NCBI RefSeq assembly: GCF_030818895.1
Contig: NZ_JAUTBA010000001.1
Coordinates: forward strand, 3,410,001 to 3,474,000
Reading direction: 5' to 3'
DNA: 64,000 nucleotides
DNA from: Sphingobacterium zeae
GTDB lineage: Bacteria; Bacteroidota; Bacteroidia; Sphingobacteriales; Sphingobacteriaceae
Shown here: positions 8,728 to 17,734 of the stretch, one piece after another
Layout: the number at the start of each line of letters is the position of its first letter
Position numbering within the stretch: the first letter of the stretch is position 1
Notes under the pieces: model-generated
What the model was told of the DNA's origin: nothing
Database searches by the model: none
The model's input: the letters and a program-made list of their open reading frames with translations, nothing else
Position numbers and translations under genes: made by a program

Positions 8728-9288
8728 TTATTTGAAAGTCAGATTGATCTTCGAGAATCCCAAACCCTGCAGGAGTGGTTTAAAAACCGTATTGGCGTTC
8801 GCTTTGGTTTGCTGAAGAATATCTGATTTTTTAACGTCATCTGCAACCGCCTTTTCTGCAGCTTTATACGCTTCGTCTACAAGTTCGGCTTCTCTCATAA
8901 AGGCCATTTTGGTATCATATACCCTGGACGCCTCATGATCGATTTTAATATAGCAAATTTCTGGAGCCGGTAACCTGATAGCAACTGAATCTCCAATCAC
9001 TTCAATATCTTCTGGAGTAAGTTTCGTCAGATTTACACAACCTACAGCATCCGCTTTGACAATTAATAATACACTTGCATCAGGTAAAAATGTATTGACA
9101 TTCTTATGTTCTACAACATCACTATAACGATATTTTACCAATTCTAATTTCCCCATAGCCTCAATACGATCCACTAATAACTGATGCTTACTTTCCACCA
9201 ACGGACCGCTATTGTATTTATTGTAGATAAACCAAGCGCCCACTGCCAAAATGGCCGCGACAATTAAAAATTTTAAAAATTTTCCCAT
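8728..9288 (-). CDS. DUF4230 membrane-anchored protein
   Basis: A 186-residue protein with one N-terminal membrane helix (residues about 5-25: FLIVAAILAVGAWFIYNKY) followed by a soluble domain matching the DUF4230 pattern: KLELVKYRYSDVVEHK, LLIVKADAVGCVNL, then a C-terminal pair of helices ending LLQGLGFSKINLTF. The topology suggests a membrane-tethered extracytoplasmic domain. The family is widespread in Bacteroidota and some Firmicutes and has no established function. A stand-alone gene. Confidence 0.85.
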   Translation of the reverse strand: MGKFLKFLIVAAILAVGAWFIYNKYNSGPLVESKHQLLVDRIEAMGKLELVKYRYSDVVEHKNVNTFLPDASVLLIVKADAVGCVNLTKLTPEDIEVIGDSVAIRLPAPEICYIKIDHEASRVYDTKMAFMREAELVDEAYKAAEKAVADDVKKSDILQQTKANANTVFKPLLQGLGFSKINLTFK

Positions 9289-9441
9289 AAATTATCCTGT
9301 ACAAATTAAAGACCAAGTTGCCTATCTATCTATTTAACCTCGAAATATTATCTAAATCCTACCGTAAAATTCGCCAACTTGGTAAAAATAAAAATTCTAT
9401 CTTTTGATAGACAATTGTTTAATTAAAAAGTTTAAAAAACA

Positions 9442-9473
9442 TTTGGAAAATATCAGGTATAATACTACTTTTG
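9442..9473 (+). promoter_or_regulatory. Bacteroidota-type promoter of tRNA-His
   Basis: TTTG at 9442-9445 (-33 element) and TACTTTTG at 9466-9473 (-7 element, TAnnTTTG) are separated by 20 bp, the spacing known for the primary sigma factor of Bacteroidota. The tRNA begins 16 bp downstream. Confidence 0.8.
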
Positions 9474-9489
9474 TGACATCAAAATCACG

Positions 9490-9563
9490 GTAGGTATAGC
9501 TCAGTTGGTTAGAGCACTAGATTGTGGTTCTAGGGGTCGTCGGTTCGAGCCCGATTACTTACC
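9490..9563 (+). tRNA. tRNA-His (anticodon GTG)
   Basis: A full cloverleaf: acceptor stem GTAGGTA/TACTTAC with one G-T pair, D stem GCTC/GAGC, anticodon arm CTAGA-TTGTGGT-TCTAG with anticodon GTG, and T arm GTCGG-TTCGAGC-CCGAT. A G at 9489 (position -1) opposite C at 9563 (position 73) is the special identity pair of tRNA-His. The gene does not appear to encode CCA. It has a promoter and a strong terminator of its own. Confidence 0.96.
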
Positions 9564-9566
9564 CAC

Positions 9567-9600
9567 AAGGCGGATCAATTTACATTGATCCGCCTTTTTT
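9567..9600 (+). terminator. Intrinsic terminator of tRNA-His
   Basis: A 13-bp perfect stem (9567-9579 with 9584-9596) around a TTAC loop, followed by a run of T. It begins four bases after the tRNA. The mirrored flanks also let it serve the methyltransferase gene ending at 9617 on the other strand. Confidence 0.93.
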
Positions 9601-9616
9601 TAGCTCTTTTGCATTC

Positions 9617-10396
9617 CTAGCGCCACATAAAACCACCGATACGAAAAAAACGAAGCAACTTATTGATCATCGTCAAGGCAGGCTTTTTAACTTTCCATTT
9701 TAACCCATCAATTCCTGTGGGGGCTGCATTGAAATCCTTTACAGTTGCCTTTCCTGTTTTCATATGTATTGGTGCCTCATCTCTTCGGAGCTTCTCCACA
9801 ACCAAGATACTGTCGTAATAATGAAGTGAGCTTACCGAACGTGTAAATCCGTTTACTTTCAACCCACGTTGCTCTGAATGATAAGCGTTGATGTAATCGA
9901 TGAAATTCTTACTATATTCAATAAAAGTTCCATTCCTTTTATGGCCTCCACCGTAAAACACTTGATAAGATGTGTGCAAATCTTCGCACAGGTATACTCC
10001 GGTATCTTTTACATGATCAAAAAGCTCTTCAAAAGTCACAATCTGCTGTTTCATGGTATGGCCGCCATCATCGATTAAAATATCGATCGGTGGAATAGAT
10101 TCTTTTACCTGACGCAGAAATTTTCGGTCAGACTGTGAGCCAATAAATATCTCCACATTCTGTTCTTCAAGTTCCTTACAGTGTGGGTTGATGTCAATAC
10201 CGTATATTTTCGCGCGATCACCAAAGTAGTTTTTCCACATCTGAAGGCTTCCTCCCTGAAAAACGCCCACTTCTAAAACGACGATATCTTTGCCTTTGAA
10301 ACGACTGAAATGTCTGTCGTATATATCAAAATAATGCATCCATTTATTAATCAATTTTGCATCATTATTTCGGAAATAACTTTCTAACTCATTCAT
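9617..10396 (-). CDS. Class I SAM-dependent methyltransferase (TylF/CmcI-like)
   Basis: A 259-residue protein. Motif I is VLEVGVFQGGSLQMW (near residue 40), followed by KIYGIDINPHC, where the acidic residue at the end of beta 2 binds the SAM ribose, and PPIDILIDDGGHTMKQQ near residue 103, the IDDGGH metal-binding pattern of TylF/CmcI-type O-methyltransferases and hydroxylase-like relatives. Then comes YLCEDLHTSY. These features point to a sugar or small-molecule O-methyltransferase, often seen with cell-surface polysaccharide genes. There are no such neighbours here; it stands alone downstream of tRNA-His on the other strand, so the substrate is unknown. Confidence 0.88.
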   Translation of the reverse strand: MNELESYFRNNDAKLINKWMHYFDIYDRHFSRFKGKDIVVLEVGVFQGGSLQMWKNYFGDRAKIYGIDINPHCKELEEQNVEIFIGSQSDRKFLRQVKESIPPIDILIDDGGHTMKQQIVTFEELFDHVKDTGVYLCEDLHTSYQVFYGGGHKRNGTFIEYSKNFIDYINAYHSEQRGLKVNGFTRSVSSLHYYDSILVVEKLRRDEAPIHMKTGKATVKDFNAAPTGIDGLKWKVKKPALTMINKLLRFFRIGGFMWR

Positions 10397-10654
10397 TATT
10401 TTGGTTTATTTTGATTCGTTCTTTTCTTTTTATGTGGTGAATTTATAGAAATATAGCGAGAAAAACAATGCTATATTTTCGGTTTTCAATGGACTCTTTT
10501 AGACGAAATCACTCTCTAACCGCACTACATTTCTTTCTTTGGATTTAGAACTCAATGAAGACGATTTCTGTGGAAACAATCAAGGAAATGACACTCTTTT
10601 CCCCTAATATAATCTAATTTTATTTTTCCTATGATATTCTTCAAATACTCTTGC

Positions 10655-10662
10655 TACCTTTG
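10655..10662 (+). promoter_or_regulatory. -7 promoter element TACCTTTG
   Basis: TACCTTTG matches TAnnTTTG and lies 20 bp before the ATG at 10682. Because it sits inside the upstream extension of that open frame, it argues that the true start is 10682, not 10631. I see no good TTTG -33 element at the expected distance. Confidence 0.6.
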
Positions 10663-10681
10663 TGATTCAAATCAAATAAAT

Positions 10682-10912
10682 ATGCCAAAAGAGACAAAAG
10701 AAGGGCTTTATCAGGGAGTTATAGAGAAAGATGACAATGGAAACTATTTTTGCGGCCCTTACCTACTGGATTATCAGACCGTAGAAACTTACTATAAATT
10801 GGGTGACCGTGTTAGCCTAAAAACCATCATTAAAAACACAAGTCGCAAAAGCATGGAGGCTTATCCGCAAAAGTCGGTTAAATTTTCATTTGCTTCTACG
10901 GAAAATGATTAA
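10682..10912 (+). CDS. Conserved hypothetical protein, 76 aa
   Basis: The start is set by the promoter element just upstream and by normal composition from MPKETKEGLYQGVIEKDDNG onward. The protein is small and soluble and reads like a compact beta fold (YFCGPYLLDYQTVETYYKLGDRVSLKTI). I do not recognise a family; short proteins of this size and style are common in Bacteroidota. It has no close partner gene; about 290 bp of noncoding sequence follow. Confidence 0.65.
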   Translation: MPKETKEGLYQGVIEKDDNGNYFCGPYLLDYQTVETYYKLGDRVSLKTIIKNTSRKSMEAYPQKSVKFSFASTEND

Positions 10913-11153
10913 TATTAATTTTGGAAAGGGTATCATTTTGTTAGCACTTTTCAGCATACCTTTCGACCAGTTAAGGCCGTTAAGGCGTCCGTAACACTAT
11001 GAATTAAGGGAGGTTATTATACTTGAATTTAGACCTTTTAAAGACTCTACACCCGTTTAATCGGTAGAAAGATTAGAGCAATAGTATCAAAGACCATTGG
11101 ATCTGTGAGCAATGTGTTGGTTGATCTAGAAAGTATGTAGTTTTTCAGTAATG

Positions 11154-11188
11154 CATATCAGCAAATCAGGTATTGACTCGCTGATATG
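11154..11188 (-). terminator. Stem-loop downstream of sigma factor gene
   Basis: CATATCAGC (11154-11162) and GCTGATATG (11180-11188) form a 9-bp perfect stem with a 17-nt loop just past the stop at 11206. There is only a weak T tract on the minus strand, so termination efficiency is uncertain. Confidence 0.45.
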
Positions 11189-11205
11189 TAATCTACTGGG
11201 GACTG

Positions 11206-11706
11206 CTAGTTCATCCTATACACTTTAAGCTGTTTTTGGAGTTTTTTACGCACCATGTGTATTCTAGTTTTAACAGTACCTTCTGGCATATCAAAATACG
11301 ATGCGATTTCGTGATATTTATAACCGTCCAAAAACAGGCGGAAAATTTCATAATTATCTGAAGTTAAGCTCGTCATCGCTTTTTCAATATCTTCAGCCAT
11401 GAATTTATTTATTCCTTTATTATGTTCAGTTGTATTTGTACTTTCTAAAACGACGTACTGATCTTGAATTTCAGTAATTCGTTTTGCTTTTCGATACTTA
11501 TTGATGTACGTATGCTTCATAATAACATATAACCAGCTCATCAATTTTGGATGTTGTACAAATTCATCTATTGACTTCAATGCTCTAATCCATGTCTCTT
11601 GTATCAGATCTTCCTTTTCATCCGGATCAGCTGTAAATTTGGCAGCAAAATGATTAAGCAAACTTCTTTTTTCGTTAATGAGTACGTTTAAATTGTAATT
11701 GTTCAT
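11206..11706 (-). CDS. ECF-like sigma-70 family RNA polymerase sigma factor (paralog 1)
   Basis: A 166-residue two-domain sigma factor. Region 2 spans about residues 22-75 (KEDLIQETWIRALKSI, then SWLYVIMKHTYINKYRK, the core-binding and -10 recognition part). Region 4 lies near 110-160 (LTSDNYEIFRLFLDGYKYHEIASYF, MPEGTVKTRIHMVRKKL, a helix-turn-helix for the -35 element). It is clearly paralogous to the gene at 25948-26442, with matching length, start and motif spacing. No anti-sigma gene is adjacent, which is unusual for classic ECF factors. About 410 bp of shared intergenic space separate it from a divergent small stress-type membrane peptide. Confidence 0.95.
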   Translation of the reverse strand: MNNYNLNVLINEKRSLLNHFAAKFTADPDEKEDLIQETWIRALKSIDEFVQHPKLMSWLYVIMKHTYINKYRKAKRITEIQDQYVVLESTNTTEHNKGINKFMAEDIEKAMTSLTSDNYEIFRLFLDGYKYHEIASYFDMPEGTVKTRIHMVRKKLQKQLKVYRMN

Positions 11707-12120
11707 AACTTATCCTCTTTCTTTGTTCAACTGATTGTTTAAAATGGTTTTACAAGCTTAGAGTAACAAGAAGAGTGCTACACTTTAAACCCTTTTTTGC
11801 TTGAACGAGAAATCACATTGCTCCGAGTAGAAATACGTTTTCCAACTCTTCCAAGCCTAATTGGCAAGCTTCAACACATATATTCCATATAATTTAAATG
11901 GCAATCAAAAAATGAGCACGATTAAAAAAAGATAATAAGGTATTTATATACTATTAAAATGTTAGAAATACGTTGACAATGCACCTTAACGATTTAGTTT
12001 AGACAGAAGAATGTGCCAACCGTATCATAAACTGAACACTTAAATCGATCTAAAATAATTTATCAAAACAAACTATACGTATGCGAATGATGTTCTACTG
12101 GAAAAAACAAATCAAAAATT
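11707..12120. other. 414-bp divergent intergenic region
   Basis: An AT-rich region between the sigma factor gene and the lmo0937-type gene, which point away from each other. It must hold both promoters, but I see no clear TTTG/TAnnTTTG pair, no strong hairpin and no convincing small gene. Absence of the primary-sigma form would fit use of an alternative sigma factor, but that is speculation. Confidence 0.5.
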
Positions 12121-12273
12121 ATGGGAAATTTATTGTACATCATCGCTGTTATTTTAGTAATCATTTGGGCAATTAGCTTTTTCGGAGGATATGCTACAGG
12201 AAATATCATCCACGTACTATTAGTTATTGCTATTATTGTTGTACTGCTACGCGTTATTCGCGGTGCCGCCTAG
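12121..12273 (+). CDS. lmo0937-family small membrane protein, 50 aa
   Basis: A 50-residue protein beginning MGNLLYIIAVILVIIWAISF, with two hydrophobic helices (about residues 3-20 and 29-44) separated by FGGYATGNIIH, and a short basic end RVIRGAA. This two-helix layout with a central GY-TG and H is typical of the lmo0937/DUF5670 family, small inner-membrane proteins often induced by stress, with no known biochemical role. The gene is followed within 30 bp by an intrinsic terminator, so it is transcribed alone. Identification rests on family pattern memory. Confidence 0.85.
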   Translation: MGNLLYIIAVILVIIWAISFFGGYATGNIIHVLLVIAIIVVLLRVIRGAA

Positions 12274-12300
12274 CGTGATAGAGTAAGCTGAAGATTTTGA

Positions 12301-12330
12301 AAGCCGAACACGTCCTGGTTCGGCTTTTTC
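12301..12330 (+). terminator. Intrinsic terminator
   Basis: AAGCCGAAC (12301-12309) pairs with GTTCGGCTT (12318-12326) across an 8-nt loop and is followed by TTTC. It ends the transcript of the 50-residue membrane protein. Confidence 0.88.
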
Positions 12331-12481
12331 TTTGAACTGCCACACAGCAAGCATGGTAGTTTATTTAAATAAAAATTAAATTGTCGGCAAACATTTTATC
12401 CTACAGCATTGTTCAGACTAAGAAAAAACGTTGTAAGGCACCAATCAATTTCAATAAACTTGAAACAAAAACTTATCCACT

Positions 12482-12970
12482 ATGATACAAAATTCAGAAG
12501 TTATGATACACGCCGCTCGCTTAGGCAATATCGAAGTTCTACGTGAATTGATCGATCAGCAGACTGATGTCAATACTCGCGACGGCAAAGGCTATACAGC
12601 ATTGATAATTGCCTGCTATAATAATAAACTCGCCGCGGCCAAATTATTATTGGAAGCTGGTGCCGATGTGAATGCTCAGGACAATGGTGGAAATACAGCG
12701 CTCATGGGGGTCGCTTTTAAAGGCTATTACGATATTGCTACACTATTGATTAGTTATGGTGCAAATTTAAATTTACAGCATGGTAACGGCGGCACAGCGC
12801 TCATGTTTGCGGCCATGTTTGGCCGAAACGAAGTTCTTCAACTTTTGCTTCAGCACGGTGCAAACACAAGTTTGCTTGACACGCGTGGGCTATCTGTACT
12901 TGACTTAGCTGCGCAACAGGGTAACGATACCGCAGTGGCCCTTTTACAAAATGAAACTGTCTTAAAATAA
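12482..12970 (+). CDS. Ankyrin-repeat protein (AnkB-like)
   Basis: A 162-residue protein made almost wholly of ankyrin repeats, four to five copies of the roughly 33-residue unit: for example GKGYTALIIACYNNKLAAAK, GGNTALMGVAFKGYYDIATL, GGTALMFAAMFGRNEVLQLL and DTRGLSVLDLAAQQGNDTAV. There is no signal peptide, so it is cytoplasmic. Bacterial ankyrin proteins next to catalase genes are a recurring pairing (AnkB with KatB in Pseudomonas aeruginosa, where AnkB is needed for full catalase activity). Here it converges with katE and shares its terminator, so a link is plausible but not shown. Confidence 0.9.
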   Translation: MIQNSEVMIHAARLGNIEVLRELIDQQTDVNTRDGKGYTALIIACYNNKLAAAKLLLEAGADVNAQDNGGNTALMGVAFKGYYDIATLLISYGANLNLQHGNGGTALMFAAMFGRNEVLQLLLQHGANTSLLDTRGLSVLDLAAQQGNDTAVALLQNETVLK

Positions 12971-12997
12971 ATAGCCCGCATAAGCGGGCTATTTATT
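12966..12997. terminator. 14-bp-stem bidirectional terminator between ankB-like gene and katE
   Basis: A perfect 14-bp inverted repeat (12966-12979 with 12984-12997) around an ATAA loop with a GC core (GCCCGC/GCGGGC) and A/T flanks, the standard form of a bidirectional terminator between convergent genes. Confidence 0.92.
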
Positions 12998-13003
12998 TTA
13001 AGA

Positions 13004-15190
13004 CTATGCTGGAACCTTACGTTTTTTTTCCCGCTCCCAAAACCGGTGTCTGCCAATTGCCTTAATAAATTTATCAGTTAAAGACTTCAAATCATTTTCG
13101 ATGATTATACCTTCATCCAAGGTAGAACCTCCGTCAAATTCTGGCGCATTACTGAAAAAATAAGTAGCATCCAAAACTGGACGGGCCTCCGAATCCGCGG
13201 CGATAGCTTTACAGTGCTTGAAAGCTTCATTTAGAAAATGAACTGCATCCGCATTTGATTGTAATTTGTTCACGCTAGCCTTCCCTCCAGGCACATATAT
13301 GCCGTCATACAGTACGGATGCTGCCGTCAAGAAGCTTTCCTCAACTTGGATCGGCTTATGATCTGAACTTGTAATTTGCCCTAACTTTGGAGAGATTACA
13401 TGAACGATTCCTCCTTCTGCTCGAATAGCATCTATCACAATTTTAAGCGAACTTGCGTCTACACCATCAGCAGCAAGGACTGCGATTTTTCGGCTTGTAA
13501 TCGTATCTTTAACAGTATTTTCCATACTTAACGCGGCCGATTTTTTTAACTTTACTTTAACTTCAATAGGCTCATAGTCGGAAGGATTTGCATCTGCTGG
13601 GAGACTTCTATTGATCGGAGTTTCGAGCTTTTCCTGTACCCCCAGCCCAAGAGCGGCGGCTACTTCGCCCGCTAGGCTCTTATCAACCAAAGATAATATA
13701 CCAACCATTCGTTGTCTTACGGCAACCGATTTTACTTTTCCCAATTCGAAACTGAACGCATCGACCATGTGGTTTCTCTCCGGCTCAGATTGACTATTAT
13801 AAAATAATCGTGCCTGGCTGAAATGGTCTCGGAAGCTATCACTTCGCGCACGAACTTTTCTCGCATCAATACGCTCTTGGTAGCTCTTAAATCCTCCTGC
13901 TTCTTCCTTAACTTGCAGCGGATAATTATCCCCTAACGAATTTGGTCCATAACTTGTCTTCCCGCGGTCGATTCGTTGACGCATAAATCCATCACGTTGG
14001 TTATTGTGAGATGGACTAATAGGTCTGTTAATCGGAATTTCGTGAAAATTGGGACCTCCTAGGCGAATCAACTGGGTATCTGTATAGGAGAATAAACGCC
14101 CCTGTAAGAGTGGGTCATTCGTAAAATCAATTCCGGGTACAATGTTGCCAATATGGAAGGCAACCTGCTCTGTTTCAGCGAAGAAATTATCTGGGTTTCG
14201 ATTCAATGTCATTTTACCTATGGGCAAAACAGGTACAAGTTCTTCAGGAACAAGCTTTGTCGAATCCAACAGGTCAAATTCATACTTAAATTCGTCAGCT
14301 TCAGGGATGATTTGTACGCCAAGCTCCCATTCAGGAAAGGCACCACTTTCAATAGCTTCCCAAAGGTCCCTCCGGTGAAAATCGGGATCTTTACCAGAAA
14401 TATTTTGAGCCTCATCCCATGCAACAGAATGAACCCCAAGCATTGGTTTCCAATGAAATTTAACAAAATTTGATTCTCCACGGGCATTGATAAATCGAAA
14501 AGTATGCACTCCAAAGCCCTCCATCATCCGATAGCTACGAGGTATGGCACGATCGCTCATTAGCCACATGATCATATGTGTCGACTCGGGCATCAAAGAA
14601 ATAAAGTCCCAAAACGTATCGTGGGCCGACGCAGCCTGTGGAATTTCATTATCAGGTTCGGGTTTGACCGCATGGACAAGATCTGGGAATTTCATGGCAT
14701 CCTGAATGAAGAATACCGGCATATTGTTACCGACCAAATCGAAATTACCTTCTTCAGTATAAAATTTGACTGCAAAACCACGTACATCGCGTGCCAAATC
14801 TGTTGAGCCCCTTGATCCAGCAACTGTTGAGAAACGAACGAACACGGGTGTTTCTATTTCGGTATTGTTCAAAAAGCCTGCTTTTGTTAACTCACTTAAA
14901 GGCTTATATAATTTAAAAACACCATGTGCACCAGACCCCCTAGCATGCACAACACGCTCGGGAATGCGTTCGTGGTCGAAATGGGTGATCTTTTCCCGTA
15001 GAATAAAATCCTCTAAGAGCGTTGCACCTCGATCACCTGCGCGTAACGAATTTTGATCATCATTAATTTTGACTCCCTGATCCGTTGTCATCTCTTGACC
15101 TGTAGCATCAGCGGTATGAGGTCTCAGTGCGCTGACTTTTTGATTATCAACTGCTTCAACCTTTTCCGTTTTTGATTCTTTTTTTTTCAT
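13004..15190 (-). CDS. katE: Large-subunit catalase HPII-type
   Basis: At 728 residues this is a clade 2 (large-subunit) catalase, which decomposes hydrogen peroxide to water and oxygen using haem. The distal histidine is H82 in VVHARGSGAHG, the catalytic asparagine is N155 in FDLVGNNMPVFF, and the haem-ligand tyrosine is in GRLFSYTDTQLIRLG near residue 368. The C-terminal part from about residue 565 (SRKIAVLAADGVDASSLKIV, DGIYVPGGKASV) is the flavodoxin/DJ-1-like domain that marks HPII-type enzymes. The first 50 residues are a charged, disordered tail. It is monocistronic, with about 700 bp of noncoding DNA upstream and an ankyrin gene converging downstream. Confidence 0.97.
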   Translation of the reverse strand: MKKKESKTEKVEAVDNQKVSALRPHTADATGQEMTTDQGVKINDDQNSLRAGDRGATLLEDFILREKITHFDHERIPERVVHARGSGAHGVFKLYKPLSELTKAGFLNNTEIETPVFVRFSTVAGSRGSTDLARDVRGFAVKFYTEEGNFDLVGNNMPVFFIQDAMKFPDLVHAVKPEPDNEIPQAASAHDTFWDFISLMPESTHMIMWLMSDRAIPRSYRMMEGFGVHTFRFINARGESNFVKFHWKPMLGVHSVAWDEAQNISGKDPDFHRRDLWEAIESGAFPEWELGVQIIPEADEFKYEFDLLDSTKLVPEELVPVLPIGKMTLNRNPDNFFAETEQVAFHIGNIVPGIDFTNDPLLQGRLFSYTDTQLIRLGGPNFHEIPINRPISPSHNNQRDGFMRQRIDRGKTSYGPNSLGDNYPLQVKEEAGGFKSYQERIDARKVRARSDSFRDHFSQARLFYNSQSEPERNHMVDAFSFELGKVKSVAVRQRMVGILSLVDKSLAGEVAAALGLGVQEKLETPINRSLPADANPSDYEPIEVKVKLKKSAALSMENTVKDTITSRKIAVLAADGVDASSLKIVIDAIRAEGGIVHVISPKLGQITSSDHKPIQVEESFLTAASVLYDGIYVPGGKASVNKLQSNADAVHFLNEAFKHCKAIAADSEARPVLDATYFFSNAPEFDGGSTLDEGIIIENDLKSLTDKFIKAIGRHRFWEREKKRKVPA

Positions 15191-15901
15191 TATAGTCGAT
15201 TTATGGGTTTACACATTTTTAATTGAGTTAAAACTTGTGAAAGCAAAGACTAACTACTCACGCTAATCCCAGTAAAAATATTGGATATTCCCTGTAGGAA
15301 CTCTTCCAACCAAGTAATCGTTTGTTTTATTTATAATATAAATGCTAGATTTTCGCTATTACTATTGCTTGCTGCTCTTAAAGATATTCGGGATTTCATT
15401 TCTTGGATCGATCGGTTCGGTCTTAAAATTACATCATTAGATAGATCATTTCTTATTGATATATCTGAGCGGCAAGCTTTATCAAGCAAAGTGGCTTTTT
15501 AAGGTTATGAAACTCCAATTGAGGCTTATCTTACGAATATTTAATTTTTTAGTTTACTATTAACAGGAAATTCCCGAGAAGGATAACTGCCCTACAATAC
15601 CATATTAAATCTAGCATCCCTCTTCAAACCTGTCATATCCCAGGCTAATATGTAAAAAAACAACTACGAATAACTGATTAGACTATTGTCAAACTGTTTA
15701 AGCAATTATGGTTAAATAGGACGATAACCGCTAAAACGAGAAAAAGCTAGGTTGGAAAGGACCTAGCTTTTAAACTTTCTTCATGGCTGGACAAGCCGTC
15801 TTTTATAGTAAACAACGGTATTAACTACTTTGTTTGAAATTTGTGATTATCTTTGCATCGCCTTTATTCGCTCAGATAAGCACTGTAATCTTTAAAATAA
15901 C
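15191..15901. other. 711-bp intergenic region between katE and treZ
   Basis: It holds the katE promoter at its left end and the terminator of the trehalose operon at 15741-15771. A 73-codon plus-strand frame at 15281-15502 has poor coding character, and I do not call it. I see no RNA gene or repeat in the remainder. Confidence 0.5.
15741..15771 (-). terminator. Intrinsic terminator of the trehalose operon
   Basis: AAAAGCTAGGT (15742-15752) and ACCTAGCTTTT (15761-15771) form an 11-bp stem with an 8-nt loop. Read on the minus strand it ends in five T, about 130 nt past the treZ stop, so it probably ends the treY-malQ/glgX/treZ transcript. Confidence 0.78.
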
Positions 15902-17719
15902 CTATTGAGAACTAAAAACATACCCACACCACGGTGATAAGGAATAGGCTATAATTGTGTGCTCATTCGTATCAACAATAAGTTCAGCTTGCGTTTCATG
16001 AGTATCAAATATCAATCGCCACTTGAAATCTTCGGGTAAATTTACGTGTTGTACACGGTCGGAGAAGTTCATGATTACGACGATAGCTCGCTCCTTTTTT
16101 CTCACCCGAAGCAGAAGTATTTTTTTATCTTCGATGCATTTGACCGTCAACTCATTCCGCTGTATATCTTTCAGCAAAGGGTTCGTTTTTCGCAATGCTA
16201 TTAAGGATTTGTAATACCATAAACGTTGTCGATATGGTTCGCTATTGAGCTCTTCCCAATCCAATACCGCCTCTTCGAATACACTTTCACTCTGTGGATC
16301 TGGGACTTTGGAAGTCGTAAAAAAATCATCAAACTCTTTCTTACGACCTTCCCTAACTTGTTCAACAAGCTCAGGATCGCCATGACTTATAAAATATGGA
16401 AAAGGTTTTTCTGTCCCCCATTCTTCGCCCATAAATAGTAAGGGAATGTAGGGAGACATAAACACGGAAAAAGCCATGAGACGCGCTATTGCTGCAGAAT
16501 AAATCGTCACAGCGCGGTCTCCTAGCATTCTATTACCGATCTGATCATGATTTTGGCAAAAAACGATGAAGCGATACCCTTCAAGACCAAAACTGTCTGT
16601 TCCGAAGAACTTTTCCCGGTGGGAAGAGTAATTGCCATCGAAAACATAGGCTTTCTCATACGCTTTTGCCAGATCATTCAATCCATTAAATTCCTCATAA
16701 TAACCCTTTTTTGGCTCGCCCACCGAAACTCTTAAGGCATGATGAAACTCATCTAGCCACTGTGCATCCATATTATAGCCGTTTTTTGTCAGTGGATCTA
16801 AGAATCGCCTATCATTGAGGTCACACTCAATGAATAAAAAGCGATTTTTACCCGACTTGCTGATAATTTGGTCCGTTTCTTTTCGGATTTCCTGAAGGAT
16901 GTGGATCGCTCCGAAATCTTTAATCGCATGCACCGCATCGAGTCGAAGAGCGTCAATATGAAAGTCTTCAAACCACATACGGACGTTATTGACTACAAAA
17001 TCGCGCTGCCCATGACAGAAACGATCATCATAATTAAGAGCATCACCCCATGGGGTATGGTATTTGTCAGTGAAATATGGTCCGTAATTCGAAAAATAAT
17101 TTCCTTCGGGTCCGATATGGTTATAGACCACATCCAAAATGACAGCGATATTAGCTGCATGGAATGCATTCACTAGCCGTTGAAATTCCGAGGCTCCACC
17201 ATAGGAGTGCTGTACTGCAAATGGGAAAACCCCATCATATCCCCAGTTCCTCCCTCCTGGAAACTGTGCGATAGGCATAATCTCTATCGCAGTTATACCC
17301 AAATCCTTCAGGTGCGGAATTTTTCTTATGACACCGTCAAAGTCGTGCGATGAAGTGAATGTTCCGACGTGAATCTCGTAGATCACGAATTCCGAATTTT
17401 TAGGGGGCTGATAGTCCTGATCAGTCCAATTAAATCGGAGATCCATTACTGCTGATGGACCATGCACACCTTCAGGCTGGGAAAGTGAAGCCGGGTCTGG
17501 GAATTCTTTTCCGTCCACATCGATCTTATACCGATCTCCAGGAGCTATTAACGTACTCTCTGCATACCAATAGCCATATTTTTGTGGTTTTAAGGGTATT
17601 TCCAAGGTTTTGTCATGCAATCGGCAAATCACAATTTTTGCTTTTGGTGCCCATACGCTAATTTGACATGATTCGCCTTCAAAACGAACGCCTACATGCT
17701 TAATTTCGGTCTTACTCAT
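15902..17719 (-). CDS. treZ: Malto-oligosyltrehalose trehalohydrolase
   Basis: A 605-residue GH13 enzyme that releases trehalose from maltooligosyl trehalose, the second step of the TreY/TreZ pathway. An N-terminal beta-sandwich (GVRFEGESCQISVWAPKA) precedes the barrel. Catalytic motifs: LDVVYNHIGPEGNYF, nucleophile Asp in LRLDAVHAI near 261, acid Glu in FIECDLND near 296, and transition-state Asp in FCQNHDQIGNR near 393. PGGRNWGYDGVFPF is characteristic of TreZ. It begins 15 bp after the glgX stop and is the last gene of the operon. Confidence 0.96.
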   Translation of the reverse strand: MSKTEIKHVGVRFEGESCQISVWAPKAKIVICRLHDKTLEIPLKPQKYGYWYAESTLIAPGDRYKIDVDGKEFPDPASLSQPEGVHGPSAVMDLRFNWTDQDYQPPKNSEFVIYEIHVGTFTSSHDFDGVIRKIPHLKDLGITAIEIMPIAQFPGGRNWGYDGVFPFAVQHSYGGASEFQRLVNAFHAANIAVILDVVYNHIGPEGNYFSNYGPYFTDKYHTPWGDALNYDDRFCHGQRDFVVNNVRMWFEDFHIDALRLDAVHAIKDFGAIHILQEIRKETDQIISKSGKNRFLFIECDLNDRRFLDPLTKNGYNMDAQWLDEFHHALRVSVGEPKKGYYEEFNGLNDLAKAYEKAYVFDGNYSSHREKFFGTDSFGLEGYRFIVFCQNHDQIGNRMLGDRAVTIYSAAIARLMAFSVFMSPYIPLLFMGEEWGTEKPFPYFISHGDPELVEQVREGRKKEFDDFFTTSKVPDPQSESVFEEAVLDWEELNSEPYRQRLWYYKSLIALRKTNPLLKDIQRNELTVKCIEDKKILLLRVRKKERAIVVIMNFSDRVQHVNLPEDFKWRLIFDTHETQAELIVDTNEHTIIAYSLSPWCGYVFSSQ

Positions 17720-17734
17720 ACACTCTTCAGTCTA

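Noticed and set aside
12966..12997. Perfect 14-bp inverted repeat considered as a mobile-element end or operator
   Set aside because: Position between two convergent stops, GC core, A/T flanks and 4-nt loop are exactly those of a bidirectional terminator.
15281..15502. 73-codon plus-strand open frame in the katE-treZ gap
   Set aside because: No ribosome binding site, no motif, and composition like noncoding DNA. The hairpin downstream is better explained as the trehalose operon terminator on the other strand.
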